64,000 nt of DNA, taken from Streptomyces sp. V2I9 (GTDB lineage: Bacteria > Actinomycetota > Actinomycetes > Streptomycetales > Streptomycetaceae). Location: NCBI RefSeq assembly GCF_030817475.1, contig NZ_JAUSZJ010000002.1, positions 6,874,158 to 6,938,157 on the forward strand. Direction: 5' to 3'. Positions 42,219 to 51,435 of the stretch are shown here, one piece after another (the first letter of the stretch is position 1; every line of letters begins with the position of its first letter). The notes below the pieces were generated by a model. The model was not told where the DNA came from. It did no database searches and saw only the letters and a list, made by a program, of their open reading frames with translations. The position numbers and the translations under genes are program-made.

Positions 42219-42239
42219 GAACTGAAGCGAACCTGAAGC
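42219..42239. promoter_or_regulatory. Direct repeat, possible response-regulator site
   Basis: GAACTGAAGC (42219-42228) and GAACCTGAAGC (42229-42239) lie head to tail, the 10-11-base spacing expected of OmpR-type regulators binding on one DNA face. The site is between the small membrane-protein gene and the divergent Ser/Gly-rich gene. Confidence 0.4.
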
Positions 42240-42304
42240 CCATTTCGCCCTCGGGCGCGGTCCGGGCCGAAGACCCTACGGTTCCTGCCCCGTACTGTGC
42301 GGGC

Positions 42305-42871
42305 ATGCCGGAACCCGTCCTTCCGTCGGACGTGATGGCTAGGCTCCGGACCATGGCAACCACGGGAACGACACGGGCGAGACGCGTGATGGCGGCAGTG
42401 GTCGGCACTGCCGCGGCAGTGGTGTTCGGTGTCGGCGGTGCGCTGGCGGTCGGTACGTCGGACGACAGGCCTGCCGAACCGGTATCGGCCGAGACCGTCC
42501 CCCCGACGCCGAGCGGTGGCGGCGAGGTCTCGGGCGGCTCCGACGGCGGAAGTGTGAGCGGTTCCGGTGGCTCCGACGGCGGTGCGAGCGAGGGCGGTTC
42601 CGACGGTGCCGACAGCGGCGGTAGCGTGAGTGGCTCCGGCGGATCGGAGGGCGGCGACTCCGGATCCTCCGGCGGACCCGAGCCCAGCTCCAGCCCGAGT
42701 GGGCCGCACCCCACCGACGGGCCCAGCCCTTCGCCCACGGCTCCGGTCGACCTCGCGGAGGTCGCCGAGCGCATCGACGAGCTGGAGAAGAAGGTCGACG
42801 AGTTGCCCACGAAGAAGGACCTGGCCGACGCGTTGCGCGCGTTCGCGGACTCGCTGGAGCAGCAGGACTGA
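42305..42871 (+). CDS. Ser/Gly-rich membrane-anchored protein with a C-terminal coiled coil
   Basis: A 188-residue protein. One hydrophobic segment (about 29-50, AAVVGTAAAVVFGVGGALAV) anchors it or serves as a signal. Residues about 65-135 are almost pure Gly, Ser and acidic residues with repeats such as GGSVSGSGGSDGG. The C-terminus (VAERIDELEKKVDELPTKK) is a heptad coiled coil. No family is recognised. The start is uncertain: ATGs at 42335 or 42353 would give shorter forms with the same anchor. It may project a coiled coil from the membrane through a flexible stalk. Confidence 0.6.
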   Translation: MPEPVLPSDVMARLRTMATTGTTRARRVMAAVVGTAAAVVFGVGGALAVGTSDDRPAEPVSAETVPPTPSGGGEVSGGSDGGSVSGSGGSDGGASEGGSDGADSGGSVSGSGGSEGGDSGSSGGPEPSSSPSGPHPTDGPSPSPTAPVDLAEVAERIDELEKKVDELPTKKDLADALRAFADSLEQQD

Positions 42872-42974
42872 GACAGCGCAGGCCCGCGGCCGACCGCCCG
42901 AAGGGAAGGGAACCCCGTACGGCGCCCTCGATTATGCTCGCGCTCGGGGGAGACGACCGGAGGAACGGGACAGC

Positions 42975-43601
42975 ATGACTGGGCAGCGCGACCGTTGGGC
43001 GGAACTGACCGGGGGCCGGGCGGGGGAGGAATACGCGCAGCGCTTCGCCCGGCTCGCCGCATCGGGCCATGACGTCCATGGCGAGGCCACCTTCTGCGCC
43101 GCGTTGGTGGAGTCCGCCGCGAAGGTGCTCGACGCGGGCTGTGGAACCGGCCGCATCGCGATCCGTCTCGCCGAACTGGGCCACCACTGCACCGGGGTGG
43201 ACGTCGACCCGTCGATGCTCGCCGTCGCCCGGCGGGACGCGCCGGACCAGGACTGGCTCCTCGGCGACCTGGCCCGGCTGGACGATCTCGGCCTGGACCC
43301 GGACCACGACCTGGTGCTCGCCGCCGGCAACGTCATCCCCCTCCTCGCCCCCGGCACCGGGGAAACCGTCGTCGGACACCTTGCCGCCGTACTGCGCCCC
43401 GGCGGCCTGCTGGTCACCGGCATGGGACTGGACGCGGCCCACCTGCCGCTGGAGGAAGCGCCCGTGACCCTCGACGAGTTCGACGACTGGTGCACACGGG
43501 CCGGTCTGACTCTGCGGCAGCGGTACGCGACCTGGAGTGGCGATCCCTACCGCGAAGGTGGTGGCTACGCGGTCAGCGTCCACGCCGCCCCCACCAGCTG
43601 A
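42975..43601 (+). CDS. Class I SAM-dependent methyltransferase
   Basis: A 208-residue methyltransferase that would use S-adenosylmethionine. Motif I is VLDAGCGTGRIAIRLAE (about 50-66), followed by the acidic GVDVDPSMLAVAR, and AVLRPGGLLVTGM as motif III. The N-terminal AGEEYAQRFARLAASGHDVHG is typical of actinobacterial members annotated generally as methyltransferases. The ATG at 42975 is preceded by GGAACGGGA. It stands 106 bases ahead of the response-regulator gene on the same strand and may be co-transcribed. The acceptor substrate is unknown. Confidence 0.9.
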   Translation: MTGQRDRWAELTGGRAGEEYAQRFARLAASGHDVHGEATFCAALVESAAKVLDAGCGTGRIAIRLAELGHHCTGVDVDPSMLAVARRDAPDQDWLLGDLARLDDLGLDPDHDLVLAAGNVIPLLAPGTGETVVGHLAAVLRPGGLLVTGMGLDAAHLPLEEAPVTLDEFDDWCTRAGLTLRQRYATWSGDPYREGGGYAVSVHAAPTS

Positions 43602-43707
43602 ACCCGCGCCACCCCCGGCGCAGCCGGGCCGGCGCGGGGCTCCCGCCCCGCCGTGGCCCCGGCCCCTCTCCCTCCCTCATCCCTCTCCCAGAGCCTGGAG
43701 ACACGGC

Positions 43708-44391
43708 ATGCCACGCGTCGTCCTTGTCGAAGACGACCCGTCCGTACGGGACGGCGTCGAGATGGGGCTCCGGCGACGCGGCCACGAGGTCCTCGCCACC
43801 GCCACCGGCGAGGCCGGCCTGGAAGCACTCGACGCGTTCCGTCCCGATCTCCTGCTGCTCGACCTGATGCTGCCCGAGATGGACGGTGTCGAGGTCTGCC
43901 GCCGGGTGCGCAGGACCAGCCAGTTGCCGATCATCATGCTCACCGCGCGCGGCGACGATGGGGACATCGTCGTCGGCCTGGAGGCAGGAGCGGACGACTA
44001 CGTCGTCAAGCCCGCCCGCACCGAGGTCATCGAGGCCCGCATCCGTGCCGTGCTGCGCAGTATCGAAGCCCCCGCCGGCCCGCGGCCCGCCGTCGAACCC
44101 CACGGCGACCTCGATATCGACCGTGCCGGACACACCGTCCTGCGAGCGGGCCAGCCGGTCGCCCTCGCGCCGTCCGAGCTGAAGCTGCTGCTGTTCCTGT
44201 CGGCCCGGCCGGGCGAGGTCTTCAGTCGTCAGCAACTCCTGGAAGAGGTCTGGGACCACAGCTACCACAGCGACGTACGCCTGGTGGACGCCTGCGTACG
44301 CCGACTGCGCGTCAAGATCGAGGACCGGTCCGACCACCCCCGGTACATCCAGACCCTGCGGGGGTTCGGCTACCGCTTCGGACCGCTGTGA
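43708..44391 (+). CDS. OmpR-family response regulator (AfsQ1/CseB-like)
   Basis: A 227-residue regulator. The receiver domain has VEDDPSVRDG, Asp in LLLDLMLPEMDG (about residue 52), Thr in IIMLTARGDD and Lys in DDYVVKPAR. The winged helix has APSELKLLLFL, DVRLVDACVRRLRVKIED and LRGFGYRFGPL. The overall pattern is close to AfsQ1 and CseB of Streptomyces, which answer envelope stress. The ATG at 43708 follows GGAG. Its stop overlaps the kinase start as GTGA. It is the first gene of a regulator-kinase-lipoprotein operon. Confidence 0.92.
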   Translation: MPRVVLVEDDPSVRDGVEMGLRRRGHEVLATATGEAGLEALDAFRPDLLLLDLMLPEMDGVEVCRRVRRTSQLPIIMLTARGDDGDIVVGLEAGADDYVVKPARTEVIEARIRAVLRSIEAPAGPRPAVEPHGDLDIDRAGHTVLRAGQPVALAPSELKLLLFLSARPGEVFSRQQLLEEVWDHSYHSDVRLVDACVRRLRVKIEDRSDHPRYIQTLRGFGYRFGPL

Positions 44392-45878
44392 AGATACCCG
44401 GAGCGGCCGCCGCGTTCGGCGTACGGACCCGGCTGGTGCTCGCGTTCCTGCTGGTGGCCGCCGTCAGCGCCGCGACGACCGCCGCCCTGACCTACCGCGA
44501 GGCGCGCAGCGCCGTCCTCGAACGCGCGCAGGACACGGCCGTCGCCTCGTTCCGTGAGGAGGCCGAACGGTTCGTCCCCGGCCTGCCCATGGACCCGGAG
44601 GCGACCCGATGGGCGCTGTACGACATCGCGGCACGCTCCAAACCCCATCCGTGGATCGTGTTCGCCGAGTACGGATCGCTGCGCGTCTCCTCGGGCGACC
44701 GGCCCGCCTCGGGGGTTCTGACCGCCGACCTGCGCCGTTCCGCGCGCACGGCACCGCGCGGTGCCTTCCAGCGGGTCGTCAAGGACGGGGACGCGTATCT
44801 GACGGTCGGGATGCCGGTGATGACACGGGTCGTCGCGGGCGGCCGCGCGGTGCCCAGCGGCCTGGTCCTCTACGCCGTGATGCCGATGGCGAACGAGGAG
44901 ACCGACATCGATGCCCTGGTGACCGCCGCCCGCGACGGTGCGCTGCCGGGGCTGGCCGTGGCCCTGGTGCCGGCCCTCTTCGCGGCGCGCAGCGTGCTGC
45001 GGCCCGTCCGTGAACTGCGGCGGGCCGCGCACTCCATGGGCGGCGGGCAGCTCGACACCCGGATCGCCGTACGCGGCAGGGACGAGATGGCCGACCTCGC
45101 CCGGACGTTCAACGCCTCGGCGGCCCGTCTCGAACACTCCGTGCAGGAGCTGAAGGACGCCGGGGCACGCGCCCGGCGCTTCGCGTCGGACGTCTCGCAC
45201 GAACTGCGCACCCCGCTCGCCGGGATGCTCGCCGTCACGGACGTGCTGGACGAGGACGCCGGGAGGCTCGACCCGGACACCGCGCGGGCGGTGCGCCTGA
45301 TCAGCGCCGAGACCGGCAAGCTGGCCCTGCTGGTGGAGGATCTGATGGAGATGTCCCGGTTCGACGCCCGGGTGGCCGAGCTGAACACCGACGAGGTGGA
45401 CGCGGCGGAAGCCGTACGCAGGACCCTCTCCGGCCGCCGGTGGCACGACCGGGTCGTTACGGAGCTGCCCGAGGGCATCCGCATCCGCCTCGACCCACGC
45501 CGCTTCGACGTCATCGTGGCCAACCTCGTCGGCAACGCCCTGCGCCACGGCGCCGAACCGGTCACCGTACGGCTGTCACCGCGGGCGGACACCCTGGTGG
45601 CCGAGGTGCGGGACCACGGCCCCGGTATCGCGGACACCGCCCTGCCGCACATCTTCGACCGCTTCTACAAGGCGGACGCGGCGCGCTCCCGCTCGTCGGG
45701 CAGCGGGCTCGGTCTGGCGATCACCCGGGAGAACGTACGCCTCCACGGGGGCACGATCCGGGCACAGAACGCGCCCGGTGGGGGCGCGCTGTTCACCGTG
45801 GAACTGCCCTACGAGGGGCCCGCCTCCCGAGAGACGCGCCCGGAGGACGGACCGGTCCGGACGGAGGCCACCGCGTGA
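44388..45878 (+). CDS. Sensor histidine kinase
   Basis: A 496-residue membrane kinase with an N-terminal helix (VLAFLLVAAVSAATTAAL), an extracytoplasmic sensor domain of about 150 residues, a second helix near 190-205, a HAMP region (LRRAAHSMGGGQLD), HisKA motif SDVSHELRTPLAGML with the phospho-accepting His, and an ATPase domain with VANLVGNALRHG and SGSGLGLAITREN. The large outside domain suggests it senses an envelope or extracellular signal. The GTG at 44388 overlaps the regulator stop; its own stop overlaps the lipoprotein start. The terminal segment (RETRPEDGPVRTEATA) is a polar tail. Confidence 0.92.
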   Translation: MKIPGAAAAFGVRTRLVLAFLLVAAVSAATTAALTYREARSAVLERAQDTAVASFREEAERFVPGLPMDPEATRWALYDIAARSKPHPWIVFAEYGSLRVSSGDRPASGVLTADLRRSARTAPRGAFQRVVKDGDAYLTVGMPVMTRVVAGGRAVPSGLVLYAVMPMANEETDIDALVTAARDGALPGLAVALVPALFAARSVLRPVRELRRAAHSMGGGQLDTRIAVRGRDEMADLARTFNASAARLEHSVQELKDAGARARRFASDVSHELRTPLAGMLAVTDVLDEDAGRLDPDTARAVRLISAETGKLALLVEDLMEMSRFDARVAELNTDEVDAAEAVRRTLSGRRWHDRVVTELPEGIRIRLDPRRFDVIVANLVGNALRHGAEPVTVRLSPRADTLVAEVRDHGPGIADTALPHIFDRFYKADAARSRSSGSGLGLAITRENVRLHGGTIRAQNAPGGGALFTVELPYEGPASRETRPEDGPVRTEATA

Positions 45879-46465
45879 GGGTGCGAACGTCCCGCGCGGG
45901 CAGGGCGGCCCGGCTCGCCGTACTGCTGGCACTCGCCCAGGGGCCGCTCACCGGCTGCGGCATCCAGGAGACCGAGGTCGTCGCAGCCGGGAGGCCGGCC
46001 GTCGGCGACCTGCTGCCGGCACGGGAGACGCGCTTGCTGCTGTTCTTCTACGCCCCGGACGGCGAACTGCTGCCCGTGCCGCGCGTCCTGGACGTCCCGT
46101 GGCACGGCGGCGACGCGCCCTCGAACGGCGAGGAGGAGGACGAGGCGCTCTCGCCCCTCGCCGCCGTCACCGCCCAGCTCACCGGACCGAACAAGGACGA
46201 ACGGCGGGCCGGCCTCCGCAACGCCCCCTCCCTGCCGGGCACGGCGTCCGCCGCGGACCGGGTCGTGACGGGCGGCTCCACCGTCGAGGTCGAACTGGAC
46301 ACGGGGGTACGGCAGCTGACCGCACGCGCCCGCGACCAGCTCGTCTGCACGGCTGCGTACGCGGCACACCCACAGGGGGCTCCGTCCGTCACCCTCGTCG
46401 GCCGGGACGGGCGACTGCCCCCGGCCGACTGCTCCGTCCGGCCTGTACCCGCTCCGGCACGCTGA
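45875..46465 (+). CDS. Lipoprotein of the two-component operon (GerMN-like)
   Basis: A 196-residue lipoprotein. The signal ends in ALAQGPLTGCG, where the Cys of the LTGC lipobox would be lipidated. The mature part has FFYAPDGELLPVPR and TAQLTGPNKDERRAGL, like GerMN-type domains of Streptomyces lipoproteins. The GTG at 45875 overlaps the kinase stop, so expression is coupled. By analogy with the CseA lipoprotein of the CseBC system it may modulate the sensor, which is inference. It is convergent with the subtilase gene and ends before a shared terminator. Confidence 0.8.
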   Translation: MRVRTSRAGRAARLAVLLALAQGPLTGCGIQETEVVAAGRPAVGDLLPARETRLLLFFYAPDGELLPVPRVLDVPWHGGDAPSNGEEEDEALSPLAAVTAQLTGPNKDERRAGLRNAPSLPGTASAADRVVTGGSTVEVELDTGVRQLTARARDQLVCTAAYAAHPQGAPSVTLVGRDGRLPPADCSVRPVPAPAR

Positions 46466-46497
46466 CCACCGGGTCGGTCGTCCGCGACGGTACGGCA

Positions 46498-46529
46498 GCG
46501 GCCCGCCGGAGTCACCTCCGGCGGGCCGC
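46498..46529. terminator. Bidirectional hairpin between lipoprotein and subtilase genes
   Basis: Two perfect 14-base arms (46498-46511 and 46516-46529; GCGGCCCGCCGGAG and complement) with a 4-base loop lie between convergent genes. Confidence 0.8.
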
Positions 46530-46597
46530 GCTCATGCCTCGCTCACTCCGGGCCGTGCCCCGCGAAGGGCGGGTTCAGCCCTGCGGACCCTGTGGTC

Positions 46598-49500
46598 TCA
46601 CCGGCCGAAGAAGGCGTTGTGGACGGTGACCGTCGACTCGTTGCCGCCCTTGTCGGAGACGACGGCCCGCAACGAGACCGCCTTGCCCCTCCCCGGACCG
46701 AGCACCGTGACGCTCCCCGCCATGACCGGTGCGGGCTGCCAGGTCGCACCGTCGTACGAGACCAGGACGCGCAGCGACTTCAGGTTGGCACCGGCCGCCG
46801 CGCCCTGCACCTGGACCGGGAAGGTATGCATGCCGCCGGCCGGAACGGTGGAGTCCAGTGCGAGCTTCGGCAGGAAGCGGACCGTGGAGACCGGCAGCTG
46901 CGTCGGACTCCCGGCAGCGGCCGAGGTGAAGGTCCAGGAGGCGTCGATCCGCGTGCCCGTGCGATTGACCTTCGGGTCCCGGTGGACCGTGGTCTCCACC
47001 TTGTACGCGGCGGACTCGGGCGTCAGCGTGAAGAGTTCCCGGTCGATGGCGGCGTCCTTCCGGAGGAACAGCTTGCCGTTGCGGTGGATCGTGGTCCTCG
47101 CATCGGTGTACTGCGCGAAACCGGAGTGGCCCGCCCCGTCGCTGATCATCGGGAACGCACCGTAGATGTCGTCGCCGTCGCGCACGATCCTCTCGTCCGT
47201 GCCCATCCGCGGTCCCAGCACACCGACGTTGAAGGTCTCGGTGTAGGTCCTGCCCGCCGCGAACTTCTGATGCCCGTCGAGTTCGAAGGCCGAGTCGAAG
47301 GAGCGGTTGCCGTCGGCGTCCGCCGCGGTCAGCACACCCGCGACGATGTTCCAGGCGGCCCCGCCCTCCGTGGACAGGTACACCCTGCGCGTCTCCGGCG
47401 CGGGACGCACGGTGTAGAGGGCGTCGACACCTCCCCCGTAGTCGAGCAGACCGTGCGCCGCGAGAGCGCCGTCGGCGCCCGGCGCGGACGACCCGATGTC
47501 GGCCTTCACCAGGGCCATGTCCTTGACCGCGTAGGTCTTGTCGAAGCCGGTGGCCAGCTCACGGACCGGGCCTCCGGTGAGGACGTTGTACTCGGTGCCG
47601 CTGCGCTCCCAGTGCGCCGACCACTGCTGGGCGAGGACGCCCTCGGCCATCCTTTCGCCCTGGTAGGCGGTGCGGAGGTGGTCGAAGCCGCTGAACTCGG
47701 CGCCCTCCATGATGAACGTCTCGGGCGTACTCAGCGTGTACATCATCCCCGCGCGCGTGGAACGCGCCTCCGGGTCCGGCACCTCGACGTTCACGGGCCG
47801 GGTGGTGCGGGCGTCCAGGGTGACGGTGGTGGGCCCGGTCACCGAGAGCTCGGGAACGCTGATCAGGTCGACGCCCTTCTTCGGGGCAGCCGGGTCGACC
47901 AGCATGTCGGCCGCGAGGCTGTAGGTGCCGCGCGGAAGGCGGACCGTGGCGGTGCCCGACGACAGGTCGGGGAGGAACCGCAGGCCGGAGGCGGAGTCGC
48001 GGTAACCTTTCAGGTCGGCCTGCCAGTTGGAGCCGACCGCACCGTCGCGGTCGAAGGTCTTGAACGTGACGTCGTACGACTCGCTCTCCCGTTCCACCGC
48101 CGCCGGGGTGCGCACCGCGAGGCCGCCGCCGGTGGCGACGACCGTGACCGCGTACGAACCGTCCACCGTGCCACCGAGCCGCGTGTCGGCGGTCAGACCC
48201 ACCGAGGCGGTGCCGCCCGCCGGGACCGTGACCCGCTGCGCGTCGAGGGCGAAGAACCCGGCCGGGGCCGGCTTCCCGTCCCCGCCCGTGGGCGCGGCGA
48301 GCTCCAGGTCCAGCGTGACATCGGCGTCGCCGCTGTTGCGGTACGTCACCTGGCGGGTGACGGGGGTGTCGTCGGCGTGGGGCCACGCCTGCGTGCCCAG
48401 GTTGACGGAGACCGGCTCGGAGACGACGGTCTGGTCGATCGCCCGGCCGACGGCGAGACGGCCCGCTCCCTGCTGGAACACGGTGGGGGAGCCACCCTCC
48501 GCCGACCCCGTCAGGGCGGCCTTGAGCTGCGCTCCGGTCCATGCCGGGTTCTTCTGCTTGAGGATCGCGGCCGCGCCCGCCACGTGCGGGGTCGCCATCG
48601 AGGTGCCGTCCAGGGTGGTGTACCCGGCCGGGTTCTGTCCGGCCGTGCCGGCCGCCGCGGCCGCCGTGATCGCCACGCCCGGCGCGGTGATGTCGGGCTT
48701 GACCGCGCCGTCCCCGATCCGGGGGCCGGCGCTGGAGAAGTCGGCGATCAGATCGTCGTCGTCCACGGCGCCGACCGTCAGCGCGGCGTCGGCGCTGCCC
48801 GGCGACGCGACCGTTCCCCGCCCCGGTCCGCTGTTGCCCGACGCCACCGCGAACAGGACGCCCTTCTCCGCGGAGACCCTGTTCACCTGGGCTTCCATCG
48901 GATCGATTCCGGGGGAGTCGGCGTTCCCCAGGCTCATGTTGATGACGTCCGCGCCCTGGGCGACGGCCCAGTCCACCCCGGCGATGATGCCGGAGTCGTC
49001 ACCGATGCCCTGGTCGTCCAGCACCTTGGCGTTGATCAGCCGGGCCCCGGGCGCCACTCCCTTGAACCGGGAGTCCTTCGCGCCCGTGCCCGCCGCGGTG
49101 GAGGCCACGTGCGTGCCGTGCCCGTTACGGTCCTTGGCGTCCGGCGAACCGCTGAAGTTGCGCTCGGCCACCACCTTGCCGGCGAGGTCCGGGTGGGTGG
49201 CGTCGATCCCGGTGTCCACGACGGCGATCTTCACACCGGTGCCGTCGTACGAACGGTCCCAGGCGGCCGGAGCGCCGACCTGGCCCGTACTGCGGTCGAG
49301 CGTCGCCTTCCGCACGCCGTCCAGCCAGATCCGCGCGACGCCGGACGACACGGCCGCCGACCCGTCCGCGCGTCGGCGGGTCAGGGCGTCCCACAGGGCG
49401 CCCGCGCTCTCCGTCGCGCTGTCGGCGCCGGTGACGGCGTCGGCGTCGAGGACCGAGAGGGTCCGGCGGAGCGTGGTGCCCTCCGAGGAACGCACCTCGG

Positions 49501-49960
49501 TGCGCGCGGACTTGGCGTCCGGGCCCCGGTAGCCGACGATCACCTTGAGCCCGGCCCCGTGAGTCTTGCGGCTCTGTGCCGTGGCGAGTTCGGTGATGTC
49601 GAACAACCGGCGGTCCAGTGTTCCGTCGGCGATGAGCCGCCGGGCATCGCGCGGCACCACATAGGTGCGGCCGTTCCGGGTCTCGGTGAAGAAGGGCATG
49701 TCCTCCCGGCCCTTCGCCCGCTGGATACCGCCGGCCCGGCCGCGGGAGTCCACGAGGACCCGGTCGCCGGTGATCAGGGTGACGGTCTCGCCGGACCGGC
49801 CGCCCGGCTTCCCGTCCTCGGCCGTACCCGGGAACACCGTGCCCGGAAGTTCGGCGCCGGGTTTGCCGGTGCCCGCCGACGCCGGGCCGGTCATGCCCGC
49901 TGTGAGGGCGACAGCGGCCGCAGCGACGAGGGCATACGTCCTCGTTGATCGTTTTCGCAA
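46598..49960 (-). CDS. Large secreted S8 (subtilisin-like) serine protease
   Basis: An 1120-residue secreted protease. A signal peptide (YALVAAAAVALTAGMTGPAS) precedes a propeptide (~30-210) and a subtilase domain with catalytic Asp in IAVVDTGIDATHPDL, His in DRNGHGTHVAST and Ser in DGTSMATPHVAGAA. After about residue 480 come beta-sandwich domains typical of the ~1100-residue Streptomyces S8 family. The start codon is TTG at 49960 with AGGGA six bases upstream, an unusual start that fits the signal peptide well. It probably degrades external proteins. A shared terminator ends it at the convergent lipoprotein gene. Confidence 0.93.
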   Translation of the reverse strand: MRKRSTRTYALVAAAAVALTAGMTGPASAGTGKPGAELPGTVFPGTAEDGKPGGRSGETVTLITGDRVLVDSRGRAGGIQRAKGREDMPFFTETRNGRTYVVPRDARRLIADGTLDRRLFDITELATAQSRKTHGAGLKVIVGYRGPDAKSARTEVRSSEGTTLRRTLSVLDADAVTGADSATESAGALWDALTRRRADGSAAVSSGVARIWLDGVRKATLDRSTGQVGAPAAWDRSYDGTGVKIAVVDTGIDATHPDLAGKVVAERNFSGSPDAKDRNGHGTHVASTAAGTGAKDSRFKGVAPGARLINAKVLDDQGIGDDSGIIAGVDWAVAQGADVINMSLGNADSPGIDPMEAQVNRVSAEKGVLFAVASGNSGPGRGTVASPGSADAALTVGAVDDDDLIADFSSAGPRIGDGAVKPDITAPGVAITAAAAAGTAGQNPAGYTTLDGTSMATPHVAGAAAILKQKNPAWTGAQLKAALTGSAEGGSPTVFQQGAGRLAVGRAIDQTVVSEPVSVNLGTQAWPHADDTPVTRQVTYRNSGDADVTLDLELAAPTGGDGKPAPAGFFALDAQRVTVPAGGTASVGLTADTRLGGTVDGSYAVTVVATGGGLAVRTPAAVERESESYDVTFKTFDRDGAVGSNWQADLKGYRDSASGLRFLPDLSSGTATVRLPRGTYSLAADMLVDPAAPKKGVDLISVPELSVTGPTTVTLDARTTRPVNVEVPDPEARSTRAGMMYTLSTPETFIMEGAEFSGFDHLRTAYQGERMAEGVLAQQWSAHWERSGTEYNVLTGGPVRELATGFDKTYAVKDMALVKADIGSSAPGADGALAAHGLLDYGGGVDALYTVRPAPETRRVYLSTEGGAAWNIVAGVLTAADADGNRSFDSAFELDGHQKFAAGRTYTETFNVGVLGPRMGTDERIVRDGDDIYGAFPMISDGAGHSGFAQYTDARTTIHRNGKLFLRKDAAIDRELFTLTPESAAYKVETTVHRDPKVNRTGTRIDASWTFTSAAAGSPTQLPVSTVRFLPKLALDSTVPAGGMHTFPVQVQGAAAGANLKSLRVLVSYDGATWQPAPVMAGSVTVLGPGRGKAVSLRAVVSDKGGNESTVTVHNAFFGR

Positions 49961-50139
49961 GATGGTCCCTGCTCAGGAGTGGTTCGACGGGCGAAAGCCC
50001 AGCCGCACGGGGTGCGTTCGGATACGCGTTCGGCCCCGGGCTCCTGAGTATGCCGAGGCCGTTCCGACGCACTCAATGATCGTTGTGTAACAGCGGGACC
50101 AGCGCGATCCGGCCCGCTCGCAGAGGGTCCGCGACCCGA

Positions 50140-50691
50140 TCAGGCGGGCGGCGAAGGCGGGCTCCACACCCCGAACCACTGCTCGGCCCCGTACTCCTCG
50201 AACCGCGCCATCTCGGTGAACCCCAGCGTGTGCGCGAGGCGCAGCGACGGGGCGTTGGCGACCCGGGTGCAGAGGACGACCCGTTCGCCGGGGAACGCCC
50301 CGGCGAACCAGCCGAGCGCGGCGGTGCTCGCCTCGGCGGCGTACCCGGACCCCCACGCCCGTGGCAGGAGCATGTAGCCGAGTTCGGCATGATCGCCGTC
50401 CGGGAGCAGGCCACCTCCCGGACGTTCGGCGGCCCGGCGTTCCAGGGTGACCGTGCCGATCATCGCCCCGTCCAGTTCCACCACGAAGAGACCCGGACGC
50501 CGGCCCGGCACCTCGGGGACGGCGCGTTCGAGTTCGTCGCGCGGACGGGGGCCGCCCAGGTGGACGCGCACCTCCGGCGATGCGAACAGGTCGATGAACG
50601 CCGCACGGTCGCGGGCTTCGGAGACACGGAGCACGAGACGGGCCGTGGCGATCGGGGCGGGAGGCCAGGTGACGCGAGCGAGTTCAGCCAT
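50140..50691 (-). CDS. GNAT-family N-acetyltransferase
   Basis: A 183-residue acetyltransferase of the RimJ/RimL type. It has IATARLVLRVSEARDRAAF at the start, FVVELDGAMIGTVTLERR, the acyl-CoA region LLPRAWGSGYAAEA (about 115-128) and NAPSLRLAHTLGF. The ATG at 50691 gives the normal family start; longer frames add unconserved residues. It likely acetylates a protein N-terminus or a small amine such as an antibiotic. It stands alone; the DUF3253 gene upstream is on the same strand 131 bases away. Confidence 0.9.
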   Translation of the reverse strand: MAELARVTWPPAPIATARLVLRVSEARDRAAFIDLFASPEVRVHLGGPRPRDELERAVPEVPGRRPGLFVVELDGAMIGTVTLERRAAERPGGGLLPDGDHAELGYMLLPRAWGSGYAAEASTAALGWFAGAFPGERVVLCTRVANAPSLRLAHTLGFTEMARFEEYGAEQWFGVWSPPSPPA

Positions 50692-50822
50692 GCCGGGCAA
50701 CGTATCGCACGCCTGTACGCACGGGTCTTCGGCGGCCGATGTCGCGGCCCCGACTCCGCCGTCCGGCCACGGGGCGGCCCGGAACCCGCCCTCCGGCATC
50801 CCGGCCGCTGCGAACCGCTGGA

Positions 50823-51113
50823 TCAGCTCTCCTCGGAGCGTCGGCGGACGCGGCGGATCCGGATCGGGCCGCGGACCTCGTCCGGATCGACCGGGCGGCC
50901 CTTCTGGGTGATGTCGACGCGGCCGGCCCCGACCAGCCGCCGAGCCGCCTGGCGGGCGGGCTCCATCAAGGAGCGCCAGCCGTCGTCGTCGCCCTCGTAC
51001 ACCGAGCGCGCGGCATCGGAGGGACAGATGGTCGCGGTCGGGCCGCGTCGCTCCAGCAGGTCGAGGATCGCCTGCTCCAGGAGGCGGCCGGTCCGTTCTT
51101 CGTGCTCGGTCAT
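50823..51113 (-). CDS. DUF3253-family small protein
   Basis: A 96-residue protein. It has RLLEQAILDLLERRGPTATI, SDAARSVYEGDD and a C-terminal basic DITQKGRPVDPDEVRGP, which is the DUF3253 pattern: a small winged-helix-like fold of unknown function. The ATG at 51113 has GAGGGG upstream. No export signal is present. Function and partners are unknown; neighbours give no clue. Confidence 0.8.
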   Translation of the reverse strand: MTEHEERTGRLLEQAILDLLERRGPTATICPSDAARSVYEGDDDGWRSLMEPARQAARRLVGAGRVDITQKGRPVDPDEVRGPIRIRRVRRRSEES

Positions 51114-51435
51114 CCCCTCATGGTGGCACCGGTACGCCGAAGGCGCCCGGGGCCGCGGGCAGGCCGCCCGCCCGGCACCCACCCCTGCCGGACGGGCTCG
51201 CCGGTCCCGGAGCCCGGGTCCGGCTGCTGACCACCGAGGTGCTCGCGCGGGAGCCGGAACCGGTGGCCGTACGGGCGGCGGCGGACCGAGGACGAACCGG
51301 GCTGCCCCCGCACGGCCCGGCCCGCTCACCGGGCGGGCGTCGGCGGCGACCGGCATGTCTCACCGCCTGCGGCCCGGCACCGCGAAGAGGACCGGGGCCG
51401 CCCCCTGACGGACGGCGCCGTACACGAGCGGTGGC
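51114..51435. other. Gene-free stretch with a coding-like fragment
   Basis: About 320 bases between two minus-strand genes. A plus-strand segment near 51225-51310 reads LLTTEVLAREPEPVAVR and RAAADRGRTGLP like part of a real protein, but has no start or clear end; it may be a gene remnant. No promoter was recognised. Confidence 0.3.

Noticed and set aside
46592..49948. A plus-strand open frame of about 1120 codons
   Set aside because: Antisense to the subtilase gene, which has a signal peptide and a complete catalytic triad.
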